Assembly (NCBI GenBank): GCA_012517315.1
Contig: JAAYVE010000003.1
Coordinates: forward strand, 1-64,000
DNA from: Deltaproteobacteria bacterium
GTDB lineage: Bacteria > Desulfobacterota > Syntrophobacteria > Syntrophobacterales > Syntrophobacteraceae
Reading direction: 5' to 3'
DNA length: 64,000 bases
A program made the translations under genes and the position numbers. The notes under the pieces are model-generated. The model searched no databases. It saw nothing but the letters and a program-made list of their open reading frames with translations, and was not told where the DNA came from. This document shows, in pieces, positions 36,216 to 46,866 of the stretch. The number at the start of each line of letters is the position of its first letter. Within the stretch, counting starts at the first letter, position 1.

Positions 36216-38234
36216 ATGAAGATCCTGACAGTCGATCCGGAGGATATCCTTCAGGACAAAATCCGTGAAATTTCATGCACGCTCGATGAAGTGGGGATCA
36301 TCTCTCATAAGGACTTGGGAAGTGCATCCCCGGGTTCCCTTGGGGTTGACGTGGTCATCGGCACCGGGGACTTTTCGCGGCATTCCCCGGTGGGAGAAGT
36401 CCTGCTCAAGTGGCGCACCCATCCGGAGACTTACCTGGTGCCCTGCTGGATTGGAACGAACCGGGATACATTTGAGAAATGCTGTCTGTGGCCTGCTCTG
36501 ACTGTCGATCGATTCGGGGAACAAATGGAGGCATCGTGTCTGTGCGACTGGCTGGCTGAGGTAGCGGACTGGCAGCAGAACCGCATGCACGTGGGAGTCA
36601 GCCACAGTTTCTCCGAGCACTCCCCCCTCGAACTCTTGACATCCCTTTCCCTGCGGCGGGCCTCCGGAACACTCACGGTCTTCGACCAAGAAGGCAACCA
36701 AGGCCGCTTTCACCTCTTGGAAGGCTCTCTCTCCGGTGCCGAACTGAAGCATTTGCGGGACGAGGAAGCATTTGGCGATCTGCTCTCATGGACTGCGGGC
36801 AGCTACCACTGGGAACCCAATGGGTCAGCGTCGGGTCCTTCCCATTGCGGACAACCCCTTGAGCGCCTCATCGCCCAGGGACTTCAGTTGATTCGCGACG
36901 CCAATTTGCTCTTCCACTTCTTGTCCGAACTCGGGCAGAAAATTTCCCGAACCGAATCGGAAGCGGCACTGGATGACGGTGCTGTTCCCTACTTCCAGCA
37001 AATACGCAAGCTCTACCATCTCATCGAAGGTGACATGTCAGCCCGGGACGTCATAGAAATCTCACCCCTCTCCAAGCCTCGCACCATGAATGCACTGGCG
37101 AAATGGCTCTCTCTAGGGGACCTCCAGTCGCGACCTCTGGAGGACCAGCCCCGCAAACACCGCCTCCTCATTGTAGACGACTCCAAGTTGATGTGCAGGG
37201 CTCTTGAAACCGTATTCTCCAAAGACCCCAGGTTCGAAATCGTCGGAATCGGCCATGACGGCTACGAAGCCATCAGGCTTATTGAGGAGAGGGAACCCGA
37301 CGCTGTTACCCTCGACATTCAGATGCCCAACATGGACGGTCTCACTGCGCTCAAACATATCATGATTCGAAACCCGAAACCCGTCGTCATTCTCAGCGCC
37401 TTCACGAAGGAGACATCGCGGCTCACCTATGATTCCTTCAAGTATGGTGCAGTGGACGTCTTTGCGAAGCCTTCAGCCGGAACCCTGGAGGAAATGGCCA
37501 GAAATGCCGAAGAGTTGCGCAACCGCATCATCCAGGCATCGTGTGTCAGGATCGAGGCGGCCCAGTATATTCGACGTGCAAAGGCCGGTAACACTGCCTC
37601 TTCCTCGGACGCGGATCAAGAAGAGGTGAACGCAGGGATCGTGCAGCAGCGAGTGATCATCACCCTGTGCGGAACCGGCGGATTTCCATCCCTTCTCAAA
37701 CTGCTCCTGAGCCTGCCGAGGTCCCAGAGCCTCCCGCCGATAGTCGCCTGTATGGCTCTTTCAGAAAAGGTTGTGGAAGCGCTCATGCCGAACCTTCAAA
37801 AGGACTCCCAACTGAGGATACAGGAAGCTCAGGATGAAGCACCTCTCACCCCCGGCACATGCTATTTGTATTCCCATGAATGCCGCTATCAACTCGAAAA
37901 GATCAAGAAGCATATTCATTTGAAAGCATCCGCCAATGGGAATGGAAAACACCGCCCCTTCGACACCCTCCTCTACAGTGCGACAGAGGCCTTGGGAGAC
38001 CAAACCGTCGCGGTGCTCATTTCCGGGACGGGAGAAGACGGAGTGGACGGGTTGCGATGTGTTAGACAAGCAGGCGGTCAGGCATTGGTCCTTTCCCCCA
38101 GGGCATGTCTCAAGCCTGAACTGCCTCAGCTGGTCCTTGACCAGGGATATGCCCGTGAAGTGAGGACACCTTGTGACTTGGCGAATTTGCTGGAGGGGTA
38201 TCCAAGATCATACCCGGCAGTGGGAGCTACATGA
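36216..38234 (+). CDS. DUF4388-receiver-CheB-like protein with inactive methylesterase site, 672 aa
   Basis: This is the first of three CheB-like proteins in the operon. An N-terminal receiver-like segment (MKILTVDPEDIL) is followed by a DUF4388/PATAN-like domain (about 125-300), a true receiver (316-430) with D321, D322, phospho-site D367 and K418, and a CheB methylesterase-like domain (478-660). The catalytic Ser of the GASTGG motif corresponds to G486 (LCGTGG) and the QHMP His to C512 (ACMALS). Asp608 in GTGEDGVDG is kept. It should accept phosphate from CheA but not hydrolyse methyl esters. The start is uncertain: ATG 36216 was chosen, and ATG 36177 and 36114 are in frame. Confidence 0.85.
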   Translation: MKILTVDPEDILQDKIREISCTLDEVGIISHKDLGSASPGSLGVDVVIGTGDFSRHSPVGEVLLKWRTHPETYLVPCWIGTNRDTFEKCCLWPALTVDRFGEQMEASCLCDWLAEVADWQQNRMHVGVSHSFSEHSPLELLTSLSLRRASGTLTVFDQEGNQGRFHLLEGSLSGAELKHLRDEEAFGDLLSWTAGSYHWEPNGSASGPSHCGQPLERLIAQGLQLIRDANLLFHFLSELGQKISRTESEAALDDGAVPYFQQIRKLYHLIEGDMSARDVIEISPLSKPRTMNALAKWLSLGDLQSRPLEDQPRKHRLLIVDDSKLMCRALETVFSKDPRFEIVGIGHDGYEAIRLIEEREPDAVTLDIQMPNMDGLTALKHIMIRNPKPVVILSAFTKETSRLTYDSFKYGAVDVFAKPSAGTLEEMARNAEELRNRIIQASCVRIEAAQYIRRAKAGNTASSSDADQEEVNAGIVQQRVIITLCGTGGFPSLLKLLLSLPRSQSLPPIVACMALSEKVVEALMPNLQKDSQLRIQEAQDEAPLTPGTCYLYSHECRYQLEKIKKHIHLKASANGNGKHRPFDTLLYSATEALGDQTVAVLISGTGEDGVDGLRCVRQAGGQALVLSPRACLKPELPQLVLDQGYAREVRTPCDLANLLEGYPRSYPAVGAT

Positions 38235-38393
38235 GCAGCCGGTTGGAACTCGACGTCTTGGGCACCGGAATTCGAGGAGGATCCTGCTGATACTCTGTCC
38301 GCGTCTCCACCAGCAGGTCAGTGGAATGGACGGAAAAGTACCGCAGGATTCTGAAAAGAAACGACATTCTGAAAGTCAGTAAAGGGGTCAGCC

Positions 38394-38978
38394 ATGGAAA
38401 TGCCGTCTTTCGTTTCCCGTGTCTCGAGGGCGGAACGCGAGGATTCGGAACAATTCAAACAGTTGGTGAGTTTTCGCATCGGTCAGGAAGAGTTTGGAGT
38501 GGACATCCTCGTCGTCCAGGAAATCATCCGGCTTCCAACCATCACCCCCCTGCCCAATTCTCAGCGCTTCATCCTTGGGATGATCAACCTGCGAGGGAAA
38601 ATCATACCCGTCATCGATCTGCGCAGGCGCTTGAAGATCAGGGGCGGCAAGTCCAGTGTCAGCGACCGAAAAGCCCGCGTTCTCATTGTGGAAATGCAAT
38701 CGAGCGTGACCGGCTTCATCGTGGACTCAGTTTCAGAAGTGATGCGGATTCCCGCGAATGAAATCGAGCCCACACCCCACCTGGTGGTTTCCAACATCGA
38801 CTCCGAATACATCAAGGGTGTCATCAAACTTCCCAATCGACTGGTGATTCTTTTGGATTTCCAGCAGATCCTCAAACCCCAGGAAGTCAAGGAAATCCAG
38901 AGTGCACGCATCCATGCCCTCGAAGGCGATATTCGAGGTGCCAACACGGCCATCGAGTCTCTTTTTGAAACAACATAA
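38394..38978 (+). CDS. cheW: CheW-type coupling protein, 194 aa
   Basis: This adaptor links the receptor to CheA. The CheW fold is evident from [20 protein letters not shown], then [30 protein letters not shown], and [18 protein letters not shown]. Extra residues at both ends (about 20 N-terminal and 25 C-terminal) are charged. It starts behind AAAGGGGTCAGCC. The 159-base gap after the first CheB-like gene shows no other gene. Confidence 0.95.
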   Translation: MEMPSFVSRVSRAEREDSEQFKQLVSFRIGQEEFGVDILVVQEIIRLPTITPLPNSQRFILGMINLRGKIIPVIDLRRRLKIRGGKSSVSDRKARVLIVEMQSSVTGFIVDSVSEVMRIPANEIEPTPHLVVSNIDSEYIKGVIKLPNRLVILLDFQQILKPQEVKEIQSARIHALEGDIRGANTAIESLFETT

Positions 38979-39016
38979 ACCGGCGCAAGCTCGGAATTGC
39001 AAGGAGGTATGAGAAA

Positions 39017-41593
39017 ATGATCGGTTTCAAAGGAATCAGGCGGTCGCTCCGGGCTAAGTTCCTGGTGCTGCTCTTGTCTGCGACGTTCGTCAACCTCTCC
39101 ATCATCGGCTACATCGGATTTCAGCGTCTCAAGAGTCAGCTGGAGGAAGACCAGAACACCCGTTTGAGCGGCTATTCAAGGCGTATCGCAAGAATGGTGG
39201 ACATGTTCATGAACGAGCGTGTCGCCGACATCTCCGCATGGGCTAAACTGGAAACCGTGGAAAACGCCGCAGACATTGGCGGCGGTCAGGCCGGTGGGAA
39301 CAAGCTCCTGGAAGACTTCGTCAAATCCTACAATACGTTTGACCTTGTGATCCTTTCAGATCGCAATGCCAAATGCATCGCCTCCAGCCTCCCCCAAGTC
39401 ATCGGCCAGGTTTCCGCAAACGAAGGATGGTTCAAGGAGGCCATGTCCGGCAAGGCGTTCATCGGTGACTTCACCACCAGCGAATTCCTCAAGAAATGGG
39501 TGCCCGAATCTAAGGGTTACACCGTCGTCATATCCGCTCCCGTCCTTGTCCATAAGGAAATCCGCGCCGTGTTGACCGGCTTCGTGCGCTTTGAGAACCT
39601 CAGTCAGATCATGGAAGCTTTTCCTGTAGGCAAGACAGGGTATTCATACATGGTGGACCGGGGTGCAGACATGACGGTCATCGCTCACCGTGACCGCGGC
39701 ATAGTGGGTCAGAAACTGAGGGATCCGAACATCAACGTCCCTGCGGCCGCCGACGCCTTCTCAAAATCCAACCGCGGGATGGTCATGTATCCGTTTGCCA
39801 ACCCGGTCACCAAGAAAAACGCCGTGAGAGTGGTGGGCTTCATGGCCAACGAAGGGTACGGGAACTTCGCAAAGAACTGGCTGGTGGCCACCGGTGCAGA
39901 CGACCATGAAGTCTTTCAGGCCATAGCCATTCAGAAATACAACTACGCCGTCATGTTCGGCGTGTTCTTGGTCGTTTTCTCGGCCATCGCCGTCGTCTTC
40001 AGCCGGGCTGTTACGAAACCCGTCGTCAATGCGTCGTCGGCCATGATCAGTATTACTGAAGAACTGGATTTCACCCGAACCATCGAGGTAAAGGGTGAAG
40101 ACGAAATCGCCCAGATGCAGCGGGCGTTCAACAGCCTCATCAGGAAACTCAGGGAAACCTTCGGCACCATCGTGGACGGTAGCCGGCAGGTTTCGTCTTC
40201 GGTTGTCCAAGTGAGAGAAATTTCCGTCCGGATTGCCAACAATGCTTCTGAACAGGCCAAGAGGGCCCAGGACATCCTCAAAAGGATCGAGGTCATGGGG
40301 CAGACGGCCGGGGAAGTGCAGAAGAACGCGCTGGAGAGCCAGCAGTCTTACGATGAAACCACCCTGTCCATCACACACCTGACGACAGGGATCCAGGAAA
40401 TCGCCACCGCTGCCCAGAACCAGGCCAAGCTTGTCGAAGAGGCAAGGAACATCATCAATCAAATGGGTGATACCGCTCAACAGGTTTCCATGCGTGCCTC
40501 TCAACAGAAACTGGCTGCAGAGGAGACAGCCGCCGCGGCCAAGCAGATGGCTCTCTCCATCCAGCAGGTTTCCGATAAGTCGTCCCTGGCAGGCAGACAG
40601 TCCGATCTCTCCTACCAGGCGGCCATAGAGGGCCGGGATGCCGTGGAACAGGTTGTGCAAGGTATGCACAGCATTGCGGAGAGTTCCGAACAGATCACCG
40701 AAATCATCGAAGTGATTTCAGACATCGCCGACCAGACGAACCTCCTCGCCCTCAACGCCGCTATTGAGGCCGCCCGTGCAGGAGAGCACGGGAGAGGATT
40801 TGCTGTGGTCGCCGAAGAAGTGCGGAAGCTGGCCGAGCGAACTGCCGAATCGACCAAAGAAATCGGCACCCTGATTCGGACGAGTGGGGAGCGTGTCAAA
40901 GACGGAACCGACCTGGCCACTTCAAGTCAGAAGGCACTGGCGAACATCGTCTCCTCCGTTGAGCAGACCAACAGCCTCATCCGCGAGATCGACCAGGCCA
41001 TGTCTGAGCAGACGAAGGAAATCGGAAAAGTTGAAGAGGCGATGGGTCGCCTGCAAAACCTTTCGAACGAAATTTCGGAGATGACGGCTCAACAGGTGCA
41101 ACGCCGTGAACGGGTGGGCAATTTGATGAACGAGGTGTTCCAACTGTCACAGGCCACGTCGGAGTCGACCCAAACACAGGTGCACAGCGCCGATCAGGTC
41201 ATGCAGGAAGTCATGAAGTCAAACAGGCGTGCCGAGAACATCACCCAGATGACCACTCAGCAAAAGGAACGCAGCCAAGCCCTGCAACAGGTGGTCAACG
41301 AAATGAGTACCGTCGCACTCACCAATGCGACAGGGGCCAAACACTCGAAGCAATTTAGTGAAAGCCTCGCAGGCGTCGTGAAGGAATTCAACGCCCTCAT
41401 CGCTCAGTTTAAGATCCATTCAGCGCCTGCTACCGTTGAGAACATCCCGCCAGCCGAATCACTCAAAACGAGCGGCAAGGGGGAAACGGCAAAGCCCGCT
41501 TCCGCTGGGAACGGAGGAGCCATGCCCCATCACCCGGGGGAGGGAGCCGTGCCGGCATCTCCTGAGGCTCGCGAGATCCATTCTGAAGTATAG
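39017..41593 (+). CDS. methyl-accepting chemotaxis protein with Cache-type sensor, 858 aa
   Basis: This is a membrane receptor. TM1 lies at about residues 14-36, a large periplasmic Cache-like domain covers about 37-308 ([19 protein letters not shown] and [13 protein letters not shown] are dCache-like), TM2 is near 310-332, then HAMP and a long cytoplasmic coiled coil. The signalling tip is perfectly conserved ([21 protein letters not shown], in two parts). The C terminus ends EAREIHSEV and has no CheR-tethering NWETF-type pentapeptide. Start ATG 39017 lies behind AAGGAGG. It is the only receptor in the operon. Confidence 0.95.
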   Translation: MIGFKGIRRSLRAKFLVLLLSATFVNLSIIGYIGFQRLKSQLEEDQNTRLSGYSRRIARMVDMFMNERVADISAWAKLETVENAADIGGGQAGGNKLLEDFVKSYNTFDLVILSDRNAKCIASSLPQVIGQVSANEGWFKEAMSGKAFIGDFTTSEFLKKWVPESKGYTVVISAPVLVHKEIRAVLTGFVRFENLSQIMEAFPVGKTGYSYMVDRGADMTVIAHRDRGIVGQKLRDPNINVPAAADAFSKSNRGMVMYPFANPVTKKNAVRVVGFMANEGYGNFAKNWLVATGADDHEVFQAIAIQKYNYAVMFGVFLVVFSAIAVVFSRAVTKPVVNASSAMISITEELDFTRTIEVKGEDEIAQMQRAFNSLIRKLRETFGTIVDGSRQVSSSVVQVREISVRIANNASEQAKRAQDILKRIEVMGQTAGEVQKNALESQQSYDETTLSITHLTTGIQEIATAAQNQAKLVEEARNIINQMGDTAQQVSMRASQQKLAAEETAAAAKQMALSIQQVSDKSSLAGRQSDLSYQAAIEGRDAVEQVVQGMHSIAESSEQITEIIEVISDIADQTNLLALNAAIEAARAGEHGRGFAVVAEEVRKLAERTAESTKEIGTLIRTSGERVKDGTDLATSSQKALANIVSSVEQTNSLIREIDQAMSEQTKEIGKVEEAMGRLQNLSNEISEMTAQQVQRRERVGNLMNEVFQLSQATSESTQTQVHSADQVMQEVMKSNRRAENITQMTTQQKERSQALQQVVNEMSTVALTNATGAKHSKQFSESLAGVVKEFNALIAQFKIHSAPATVENIPPAESLKTSGKGETAKPASAGNGGAMPHHPGEGAVPASPEAREIHSEV

Positions 41594-41814
41594 GAGAAAA
41601 ACACCCCCTGAGGCGTCCTGCCCGACCGCAGATCACCCCGGGGGAAAACCGTGAAGTCAAGCAATCCATCTGTCAGCACCCCCTATCCATCCCCCTAGGC
41701 GAGGGTGGACAGGGAACAAACGATTTTCGGCGGCACTGCGTGGGGGCATGACTTCGTGTTCCAAGGTGCAAGGCCACCATTCAAATGAGAAAAACCGGTG
41801 GAGACTTTTGATCC

Positions 41815-42180
41815 ATGACCAAGCGCATTCTCATTGTGGACGATTCCAATTTCATGAGGCATCGCATCTTCCAGTGTCTCTCCGAGGCTGGTCACCAAGT
41901 TGTCGGAAAGGCGAGGGACGGAGAAGAAGCTGTCCAGTTTTACCGCAACCTTCAGCCCGATGTGGTGACCATGGACGTCACCATGCGGGGAAAAGACGGG
42001 ATCGCCGCAGCAAAGGAAATACTAGCCATCAATCCAGTGGCGACGATCATTTTTTACACCCTGCTTGATGTTCCCAACCTGGCGGAACGGATTCGGCAAC
42101 TCCCCATCAGAGACGTGATCAGGAAGGGAGATGAAGAAGGTCTGCTGCGAACTCTGGCGACAATTGGCGGGAAACAATGA
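41815..42180 (+). CDS. cheY: CheY-like single-domain response regulator, 121 aa
   Basis: This is a stand-alone receiver domain. The acidic pair lies in ILIVDDSNFMRH, the phospho-acceptor Asp in PDVVTMDVTMRGKDG, and the conserved Lys in RDVIRKGDEEG. The Thr/Ser switch region reads IIFYTLLD. No output domain is present, so it likely acts on a motor, a pilus or another protein, or as a phosphate sink for CheA. It lies between the receptor and CheA. Confidence 0.9.
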   Translation: MTKRILIVDDSNFMRHRIFQCLSEAGHQVVGKARDGEEAVQFYRNLQPDVVTMDVTMRGKDGIAAAKEILAINPVATIIFYTLLDVPNLAERIRQLPIRDVIRKGDEEGLLRTLATIGGKQ

Positions 42181-42286
42181 CATTGCAAGATCGCAGGCGG
42201 CTTGGAAAACCCCATGCACATCCATTGACATTGGCCGTTGGAAAAAATGCTTCCTCGATCAACCTCCATAGAAAAACGAGGTACTT

Positions 42287-45118
42287 ATGTCTTCTCTGGA
42301 GTTCTTGAATGAATACATCGAAGAGGTCAGAGAACACCTTCAGGAACTCGAAGAATCTCTGCTCACCCTGGAACGTGACAGCCTTCAGAAAAAAGAGATC
42401 GATCGGATCTTCAGGGCCGCTCACAGCATCAAGGGCGCTTCCGCCTACATGGGTTTCGAACACCTCGCCGGATTGACCCATGAACTGGAAAGCTTCATGA
42501 GCAATGTGCAAAGCGGGGATCTGGCCATCACCCCGGAGGTGATCACTACATTGCTCTCTTGTGTCGATGGGATCTCCGGCGCGCTGAAGCATCTTCAGGA
42601 GCACGGGTGCGAACCGGAACTGCCACCCCATCTGCTGGAAGGTCTCCGGTCACTCCGTTCCTGGGAATCCGAAGAAAACACTGAGGAAATCCAAACCATG
42701 GCACCAGCCATGGACGCAGAAGCCGACGGCACGGACGACATCCCAATTGAGCCCCTTCTGCCTCCTGAAAGGTCCGTGGAAGCAACCGGCGAGGAACTCC
42801 CCATCGAGTGGGAGCTGGAAGAGACAGAACCGGTCATTGCCCGGACATCCGACGGAGCTGAGGAAGCCATCGTTGAGGAGGACCAGGAGCTTTTCAGTAT
42901 TTTTCTGAGTTCATTTCAGGAGCAGTACGCACGACTCCAGAACCTGTGCGCAAAATTCCAGGACACGGTTCTATCCGAGGCGGACGTGCAGGCGGTCGTG
43001 GACATTATCGCCAAGCTCATCGCATCTTCCCAATACATGGACTATGAAGTGGTGGTCGGATACCTCCAGGAACTGGAAGCGGATGTGCGCAGGGTGAGTG
43101 CAGCAGGCACTGAGAGCGGCAACCACTGCATCGAATTGATCGAGGGCTCCGCACACTTGTTCGAACAGATTCTTCCGGGCCTGGTACTCTCTCGGGCGGC
43201 CCATCCCTCTCACGACCCCCTCGGTATCCAGGGGATGGGGGAAGCGATCCAGGAAGAAGATACTGAACTGCTGGGTATTTTCACCGATTCCTTTCAACAG
43301 CATATGGAGGAAATCCTGCAGATCGCCGGCGAGGCGAAGGGTCCCTTTATGGATCTGCTTCAAATGGAGAGAATCCGGGAGATACTGAAGAAGCTTCTCT
43401 CTTCCTCTCAATACATGGGCTACGACCCTGTCGTGGACGTTCTCACGGAATGGGACGAAGCGCTTGCCGAGGCCCAGAACAAGGGACTTGTGAGATCCGC
43501 CCAGATCGTTGACGCATTCAACCATTTTTCCGGACCCTTGAAAAAGCTCCTGCCCGGCCTGCAGTTGATGCGTCCCCAAGCGTCCCCCCACCCTGCAGAC
43601 CCTTCTGCGTCCCTTGACGCTCAACCGCAAGCGTCTCGGAACACTCCCCAAGACCCGGTCACTTCCGTGGAAGGCTCCGGCGAAAGCGCTCCTGTCAATG
43701 GCGCTTCCGCTCCGTGCAATATGGGGTCCGCTGAGAATGTGCAGATGTCTTCGGAAGATCCTTCAAGTTCGGTTCTAACCACCCGAAAGGAGCAAAACGC
43801 AGGCTCCACCGAGGAGACTCACACCTCTGCGACACTGCGCGTGGATGCCCAGAAGGTGGACCAACTCCTCAACCAAGTGGGTGAATTGGTCGTGACCCGC
43901 TCGGAGTTCATTCAGACATCCACATCATTCCGGGAAATCCTCAGGGAGCTGGCTGCCCAAGGGAAACTCTCCAAGCAGGAATTGCGCAGGTTGAGGCACC
44001 TCAGCTTCAGGCTCAACGAGTCCACACTGTCTCTTGGGCGCGTGGCCAATGATCTTCAGAATTCCATCATGCGTGTTCGCATGCTGCCTATCTCTTTTCT
44101 TTTCCAGCGCTTTCCCAGGGTCGTCCGTGATCAGGCTCTGAAGCTGGGAAAAAAGGTGAACCTCATCGTGGAAGGCGCCGATACCGAGATAGATAAGCGT
44201 GTTCTTGAACAAATGCACGACCCCTTGGTGCAGTTTCTGCGTAACGCTATCGCCCACGGGATCGAGACCCCTACTGAACGCAAAGCGGCGGGGAAAGAGG
44301 AAGTCGGTGCGATTCGACTGGGTGCCTATCATGAAGGGGATTATGTAGCGATCGAAATTGAGGACGACGGCAGGGGTATCGACACGCGGAAGTTGAGAGA
44401 GTCACTCCAGAAACGCAAGGGACTCAGCCCGGAGCAACTGGACCGGCTCACCGAGAGGGAAATGATGTCGGCCATCTTCCTGCCGGGTATATCCACCCAC
44501 GAACGAGTGGACGGAAGTGCCGGAAGGGGTGTTGGCCTGGACGTGGTGAAGGAAAACCTCGAGAGAATGAGTGGTTCCATCGAAGTGGAGTCCGAGGCTG
44601 GGAGGGGAACCCGTTTCACTATAAGGATTCCCCTAACGGTCGCAATCATTCGGGCCTTGATGGTCCAGGGAGCGGAACAGATCTTTGCCGTTCCCCTGAC
44701 GTCCGTGTCAGAGATCCTGAGATTCGAAAGGGAGAAGGTTCACACCATTGAAAGCTTCCAAGTGATCACATTGCGCGGCAAGACGATACCCTTGGTTCCC
44801 CTGGGGCAGTTGCTCGGCATCGCGCCCGGCAACACCGAGGACATGCACAGATTCATCGTGATCGTGTCGACGAGTTTCAGAGAAGTGGGACTGGTCGTTG
44901 ATGGACTCATGGGCGAGAGGGAAATCGTCATCAAGCCCATCGAAGACAGCACCTATGATTATGAAGGCTTCTCCGGTGCAACCATTCTGGGCGACGGCGC
45001 GGTCTCCCTCATCCTGGATGTATCCGCCCTTCTACGCATGATGAAACAGTCACAAGGTGTGCCCCAAATGAACCGCGAGGGAATGAGTGTCAACCAGGAG
45101 AGTCTGCGCTTGCATTGA
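42287..45118 (+). CDS. cheA: CheA-type histidine kinase with extra degenerate Hpt-like repeats, 943 aa
   Basis: The N-terminal Hpt domain has phospho-His46 in FRAAHSIKGASAYMGFEHL. Two further segments (about 198-300 and 322-425) resemble Hpt helices (ASSQYMDYEVVVGYLQELE and SSSQYMGYDPVVDVL) but carry no His at that position. A low-complexity linker follows, then the dimerisation helix (VDQLLNQVGELVVTRSEF). The ATPase has the N box in FLRNAIAHGIETP, EIEDDGRGID, and GRGVGLDVV. A CheW-like P5 domain ends the protein. The kinase core is intact. Its stop overlaps the TTG that opens the next frame. Confidence 0.95.
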   Translation: MSSLEFLNEYIEEVREHLQELEESLLTLERDSLQKKEIDRIFRAAHSIKGASAYMGFEHLAGLTHELESFMSNVQSGDLAITPEVITTLLSCVDGISGALKHLQEHGCEPELPPHLLEGLRSLRSWESEENTEEIQTMAPAMDAEADGTDDIPIEPLLPPERSVEATGEELPIEWELEETEPVIARTSDGAEEAIVEEDQELFSIFLSSFQEQYARLQNLCAKFQDTVLSEADVQAVVDIIAKLIASSQYMDYEVVVGYLQELEADVRRVSAAGTESGNHCIELIEGSAHLFEQILPGLVLSRAAHPSHDPLGIQGMGEAIQEEDTELLGIFTDSFQQHMEEILQIAGEAKGPFMDLLQMERIREILKKLLSSSQYMGYDPVVDVLTEWDEALAEAQNKGLVRSAQIVDAFNHFSGPLKKLLPGLQLMRPQASPHPADPSASLDAQPQASRNTPQDPVTSVEGSGESAPVNGASAPCNMGSAENVQMSSEDPSSSVLTTRKEQNAGSTEETHTSATLRVDAQKVDQLLNQVGELVVTRSEFIQTSTSFREILRELAAQGKLSKQELRRLRHLSFRLNESTLSLGRVANDLQNSIMRVRMLPISFLFQRFPRVVRDQALKLGKKVNLIVEGADTEIDKRVLEQMHDPLVQFLRNAIAHGIETPTERKAAGKEEVGAIRLGAYHEGDYVAIEIEDDGRGIDTRKLRESLQKRKGLSPEQLDRLTEREMMSAIFLPGISTHERVDGSAGRGVGLDVVKENLERMSGSIEVESEAGRGTRFTIRIPLTVAIIRALMVQGAEQIFAVPLTSVSEILRFEREKVHTIESFQVITLRGKTIPLVPLGQLLGIAPGNTEDMHRFIVIVSTSFREVGLVVDGLMGEREIVIKPIEDSTYDYEGFSGATILGDGAVSLILDVSALLRMMKQSQGVPQMNREGMSVNQESLRLH

Positions 45119-45213
45119 CATTGACCGGCATCTTCAGGGAGATGCTCCGTGAAGGGTTATATTTCCCTCTCTTTTGGAATGAACGAAATTCATCCTCTTC
45201 AGAGGTCCCGGCG

Positions 45214-46866
45214 ATGATCGAAGAAGCTGGAAGACCCCAAGCAGATTCAATGATGAGTGCCCGGCCGATTTCTGGCGGAACTCAAGGGTTCACGGGAACC
45301 ATCAACCTGCATCTGAACGATTTAATCCAGATGGTATGTCTCTCACGTTCAGACCTCACCATCCGGGTAAAATCGACTCATGGAAAGGGCAACATTCTTG
45401 TGAAGGAGGGCGAAATCCAACATGCCGGCACGGATTCGCTAACAGGAGAGGCGGCTTTTTTTGAGATCATGCGGTGGAGAGACGGGCAGTTCGAAATGAG
45501 TGTTGCTCACGAGTTTTGCGCCCGGTCCATCCACAAACCCTGGGAACACCTTTTGCTGGAGGCGATGCGCAGAAGGGATGAGGATACTGCCGAACAACAC
45601 CGCGCTGTGATGGCCGAATTCGAAGAAAGCTGCCTGGATGACTTGCAGGACGATGCGTCGGAGGATATCGACAAAGAACTCGACGGCGTTTTTGACGAAC
45701 TGGCCAAGGCCTCACGGGAATTCACCCAGGATGAACTCGAGGCCATCGAGGAATCGCCTGAGGAGGAACTGCCGGCTTTCGAGCAGGCTCCTGCGCAAGA
45801 GAGGCCTGTCAGGGTCCTCATTGTGGATGACTCACCGTTCTTTTCCCGGCAACTGAAGAGGATGCTCGAACAGGACCCGAACATCCAGGTTGTCGCCACA
45901 GCCAGAAACGGCAAAGAAGCCCTTGAATTCCTGGATGACAAACCGCAAGTCGATGTCATCACGCTGGACGTGGAAATGCCCATCATGCAGGGGGACACGG
46001 CTCTCAAGCATATCATGATCCGGCATCCCATCCCGGTCGTCACCATCAGTTCCTTGCAGTCCGAATCTCTTTTGAAGATCTTCGAGTTCCTGCAAGCCGG
46101 CGCGGTGGATTTTTTTCCGAAGCCCGGCGCAGCAACGAATCTGACAGGCTACGGAGAACAACTCCGGGATCTCGTGGTGAAGGCATCCAAAGCCGAAATC
46201 GGTCACTTCAAGCGGTGGAGAAGGCAGCGGCTGGAAATTCAGCCGGCGGAGGATGCGAAGGATAATGCGGCTGAACCGCTGGACAGGATTCTTGTGGTGG
46301 TGGGTGCGGAAGGTGCCTACATGGATTGGTTCCGCCTTCCGCTGCAAAGACTCTGCTCACGGGGCATCGTCCTGGGGCTCCAGAAAATCGCGCCGCCCTT
46401 CCTGCCCCGCTTTTGCCAACTCATCGAGGACGCCACCGGAACGAGCGTGAATCCCCTCGTTCAATCGGCAAACTTGGGTGCGGGATCCTTTTTTCTGGCG
46501 AATCCTTGCCGGTCGGTGAAGTTTGCACTGGATCAAGACGAAATGGCTCTTGTGGTTTCCATACAACACTCCAGGGAAATGACCTGGAGCCAAGCTTTGA
46601 CACACTGGATCCCGACTCTTGCGGAAGTGGCAGGCCGAAGGCTCTCTTTGTTCTGTCTGTCTGCTGCGACCGCTATTGCGCCTCAGTGGGTCAACCGAAT
46701 CATAGAATGCGGCACGCAAATCATCCTGTCTCATCGAAGCAACGTCATGTGCGCGGATCTCATAGACAGTTTCCACCCCTATGAACTGCTTTTTCCCAAG
46801 CAGGTCACCTGGGGAACGCCCGAAGGCCTGTTGGAGGTTTGGCTGAAAAATGCACCCCTATCATGA
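45214..46866 (+). CDS. DUF4388-receiver-CheB-like protein, methylesterase site lost, 550 aa
   Basis: This is the second CheB-like protein. It has an N-terminal DUF4388/PATAN-like domain (about 25-125), an acidic linker, a receiver (199-310) with D205, D206, phospho-site D252 and K303, and a CheB-like C-terminal domain. The GASTGG motif reads GAEGAY, placing E366 at the Ser. The QHMPPGF motif reads QKIAPPF, placing K391 at the His. The late Asp motif is not recognisable. I chose ATG 45214, behind AGAGGT; the frame opens at a TTG overlapping the cheA stop. It overlaps the next gene by 17 bases. Confidence 0.85.
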   Translation: MIEEAGRPQADSMMSARPISGGTQGFTGTINLHLNDLIQMVCLSRSDLTIRVKSTHGKGNILVKEGEIQHAGTDSLTGEAAFFEIMRWRDGQFEMSVAHEFCARSIHKPWEHLLLEAMRRRDEDTAEQHRAVMAEFEESCLDDLQDDASEDIDKELDGVFDELAKASREFTQDELEAIEESPEEELPAFEQAPAQERPVRVLIVDDSPFFSRQLKRMLEQDPNIQVVATARNGKEALEFLDDKPQVDVITLDVEMPIMQGDTALKHIMIRHPIPVVTISSLQSESLLKIFEFLQAGAVDFFPKPGAATNLTGYGEQLRDLVVKASKAEIGHFKRWRRQRLEIQPAEDAKDNAAEPLDRILVVVGAEGAYMDWFRLPLQRLCSRGIVLGLQKIAPPFLPRFCQLIEDATGTSVNPLVQSANLGAGSFFLANPCRSVKFALDQDEMALVVSIQHSREMTWSQALTHWIPTLAEVAGRRLSLFCLSAATAIAPQWVNRIIECGTQIILSHRSNVMCADLIDSFHPYELLFPKQVTWGTPEGLLEVWLKNAPLS

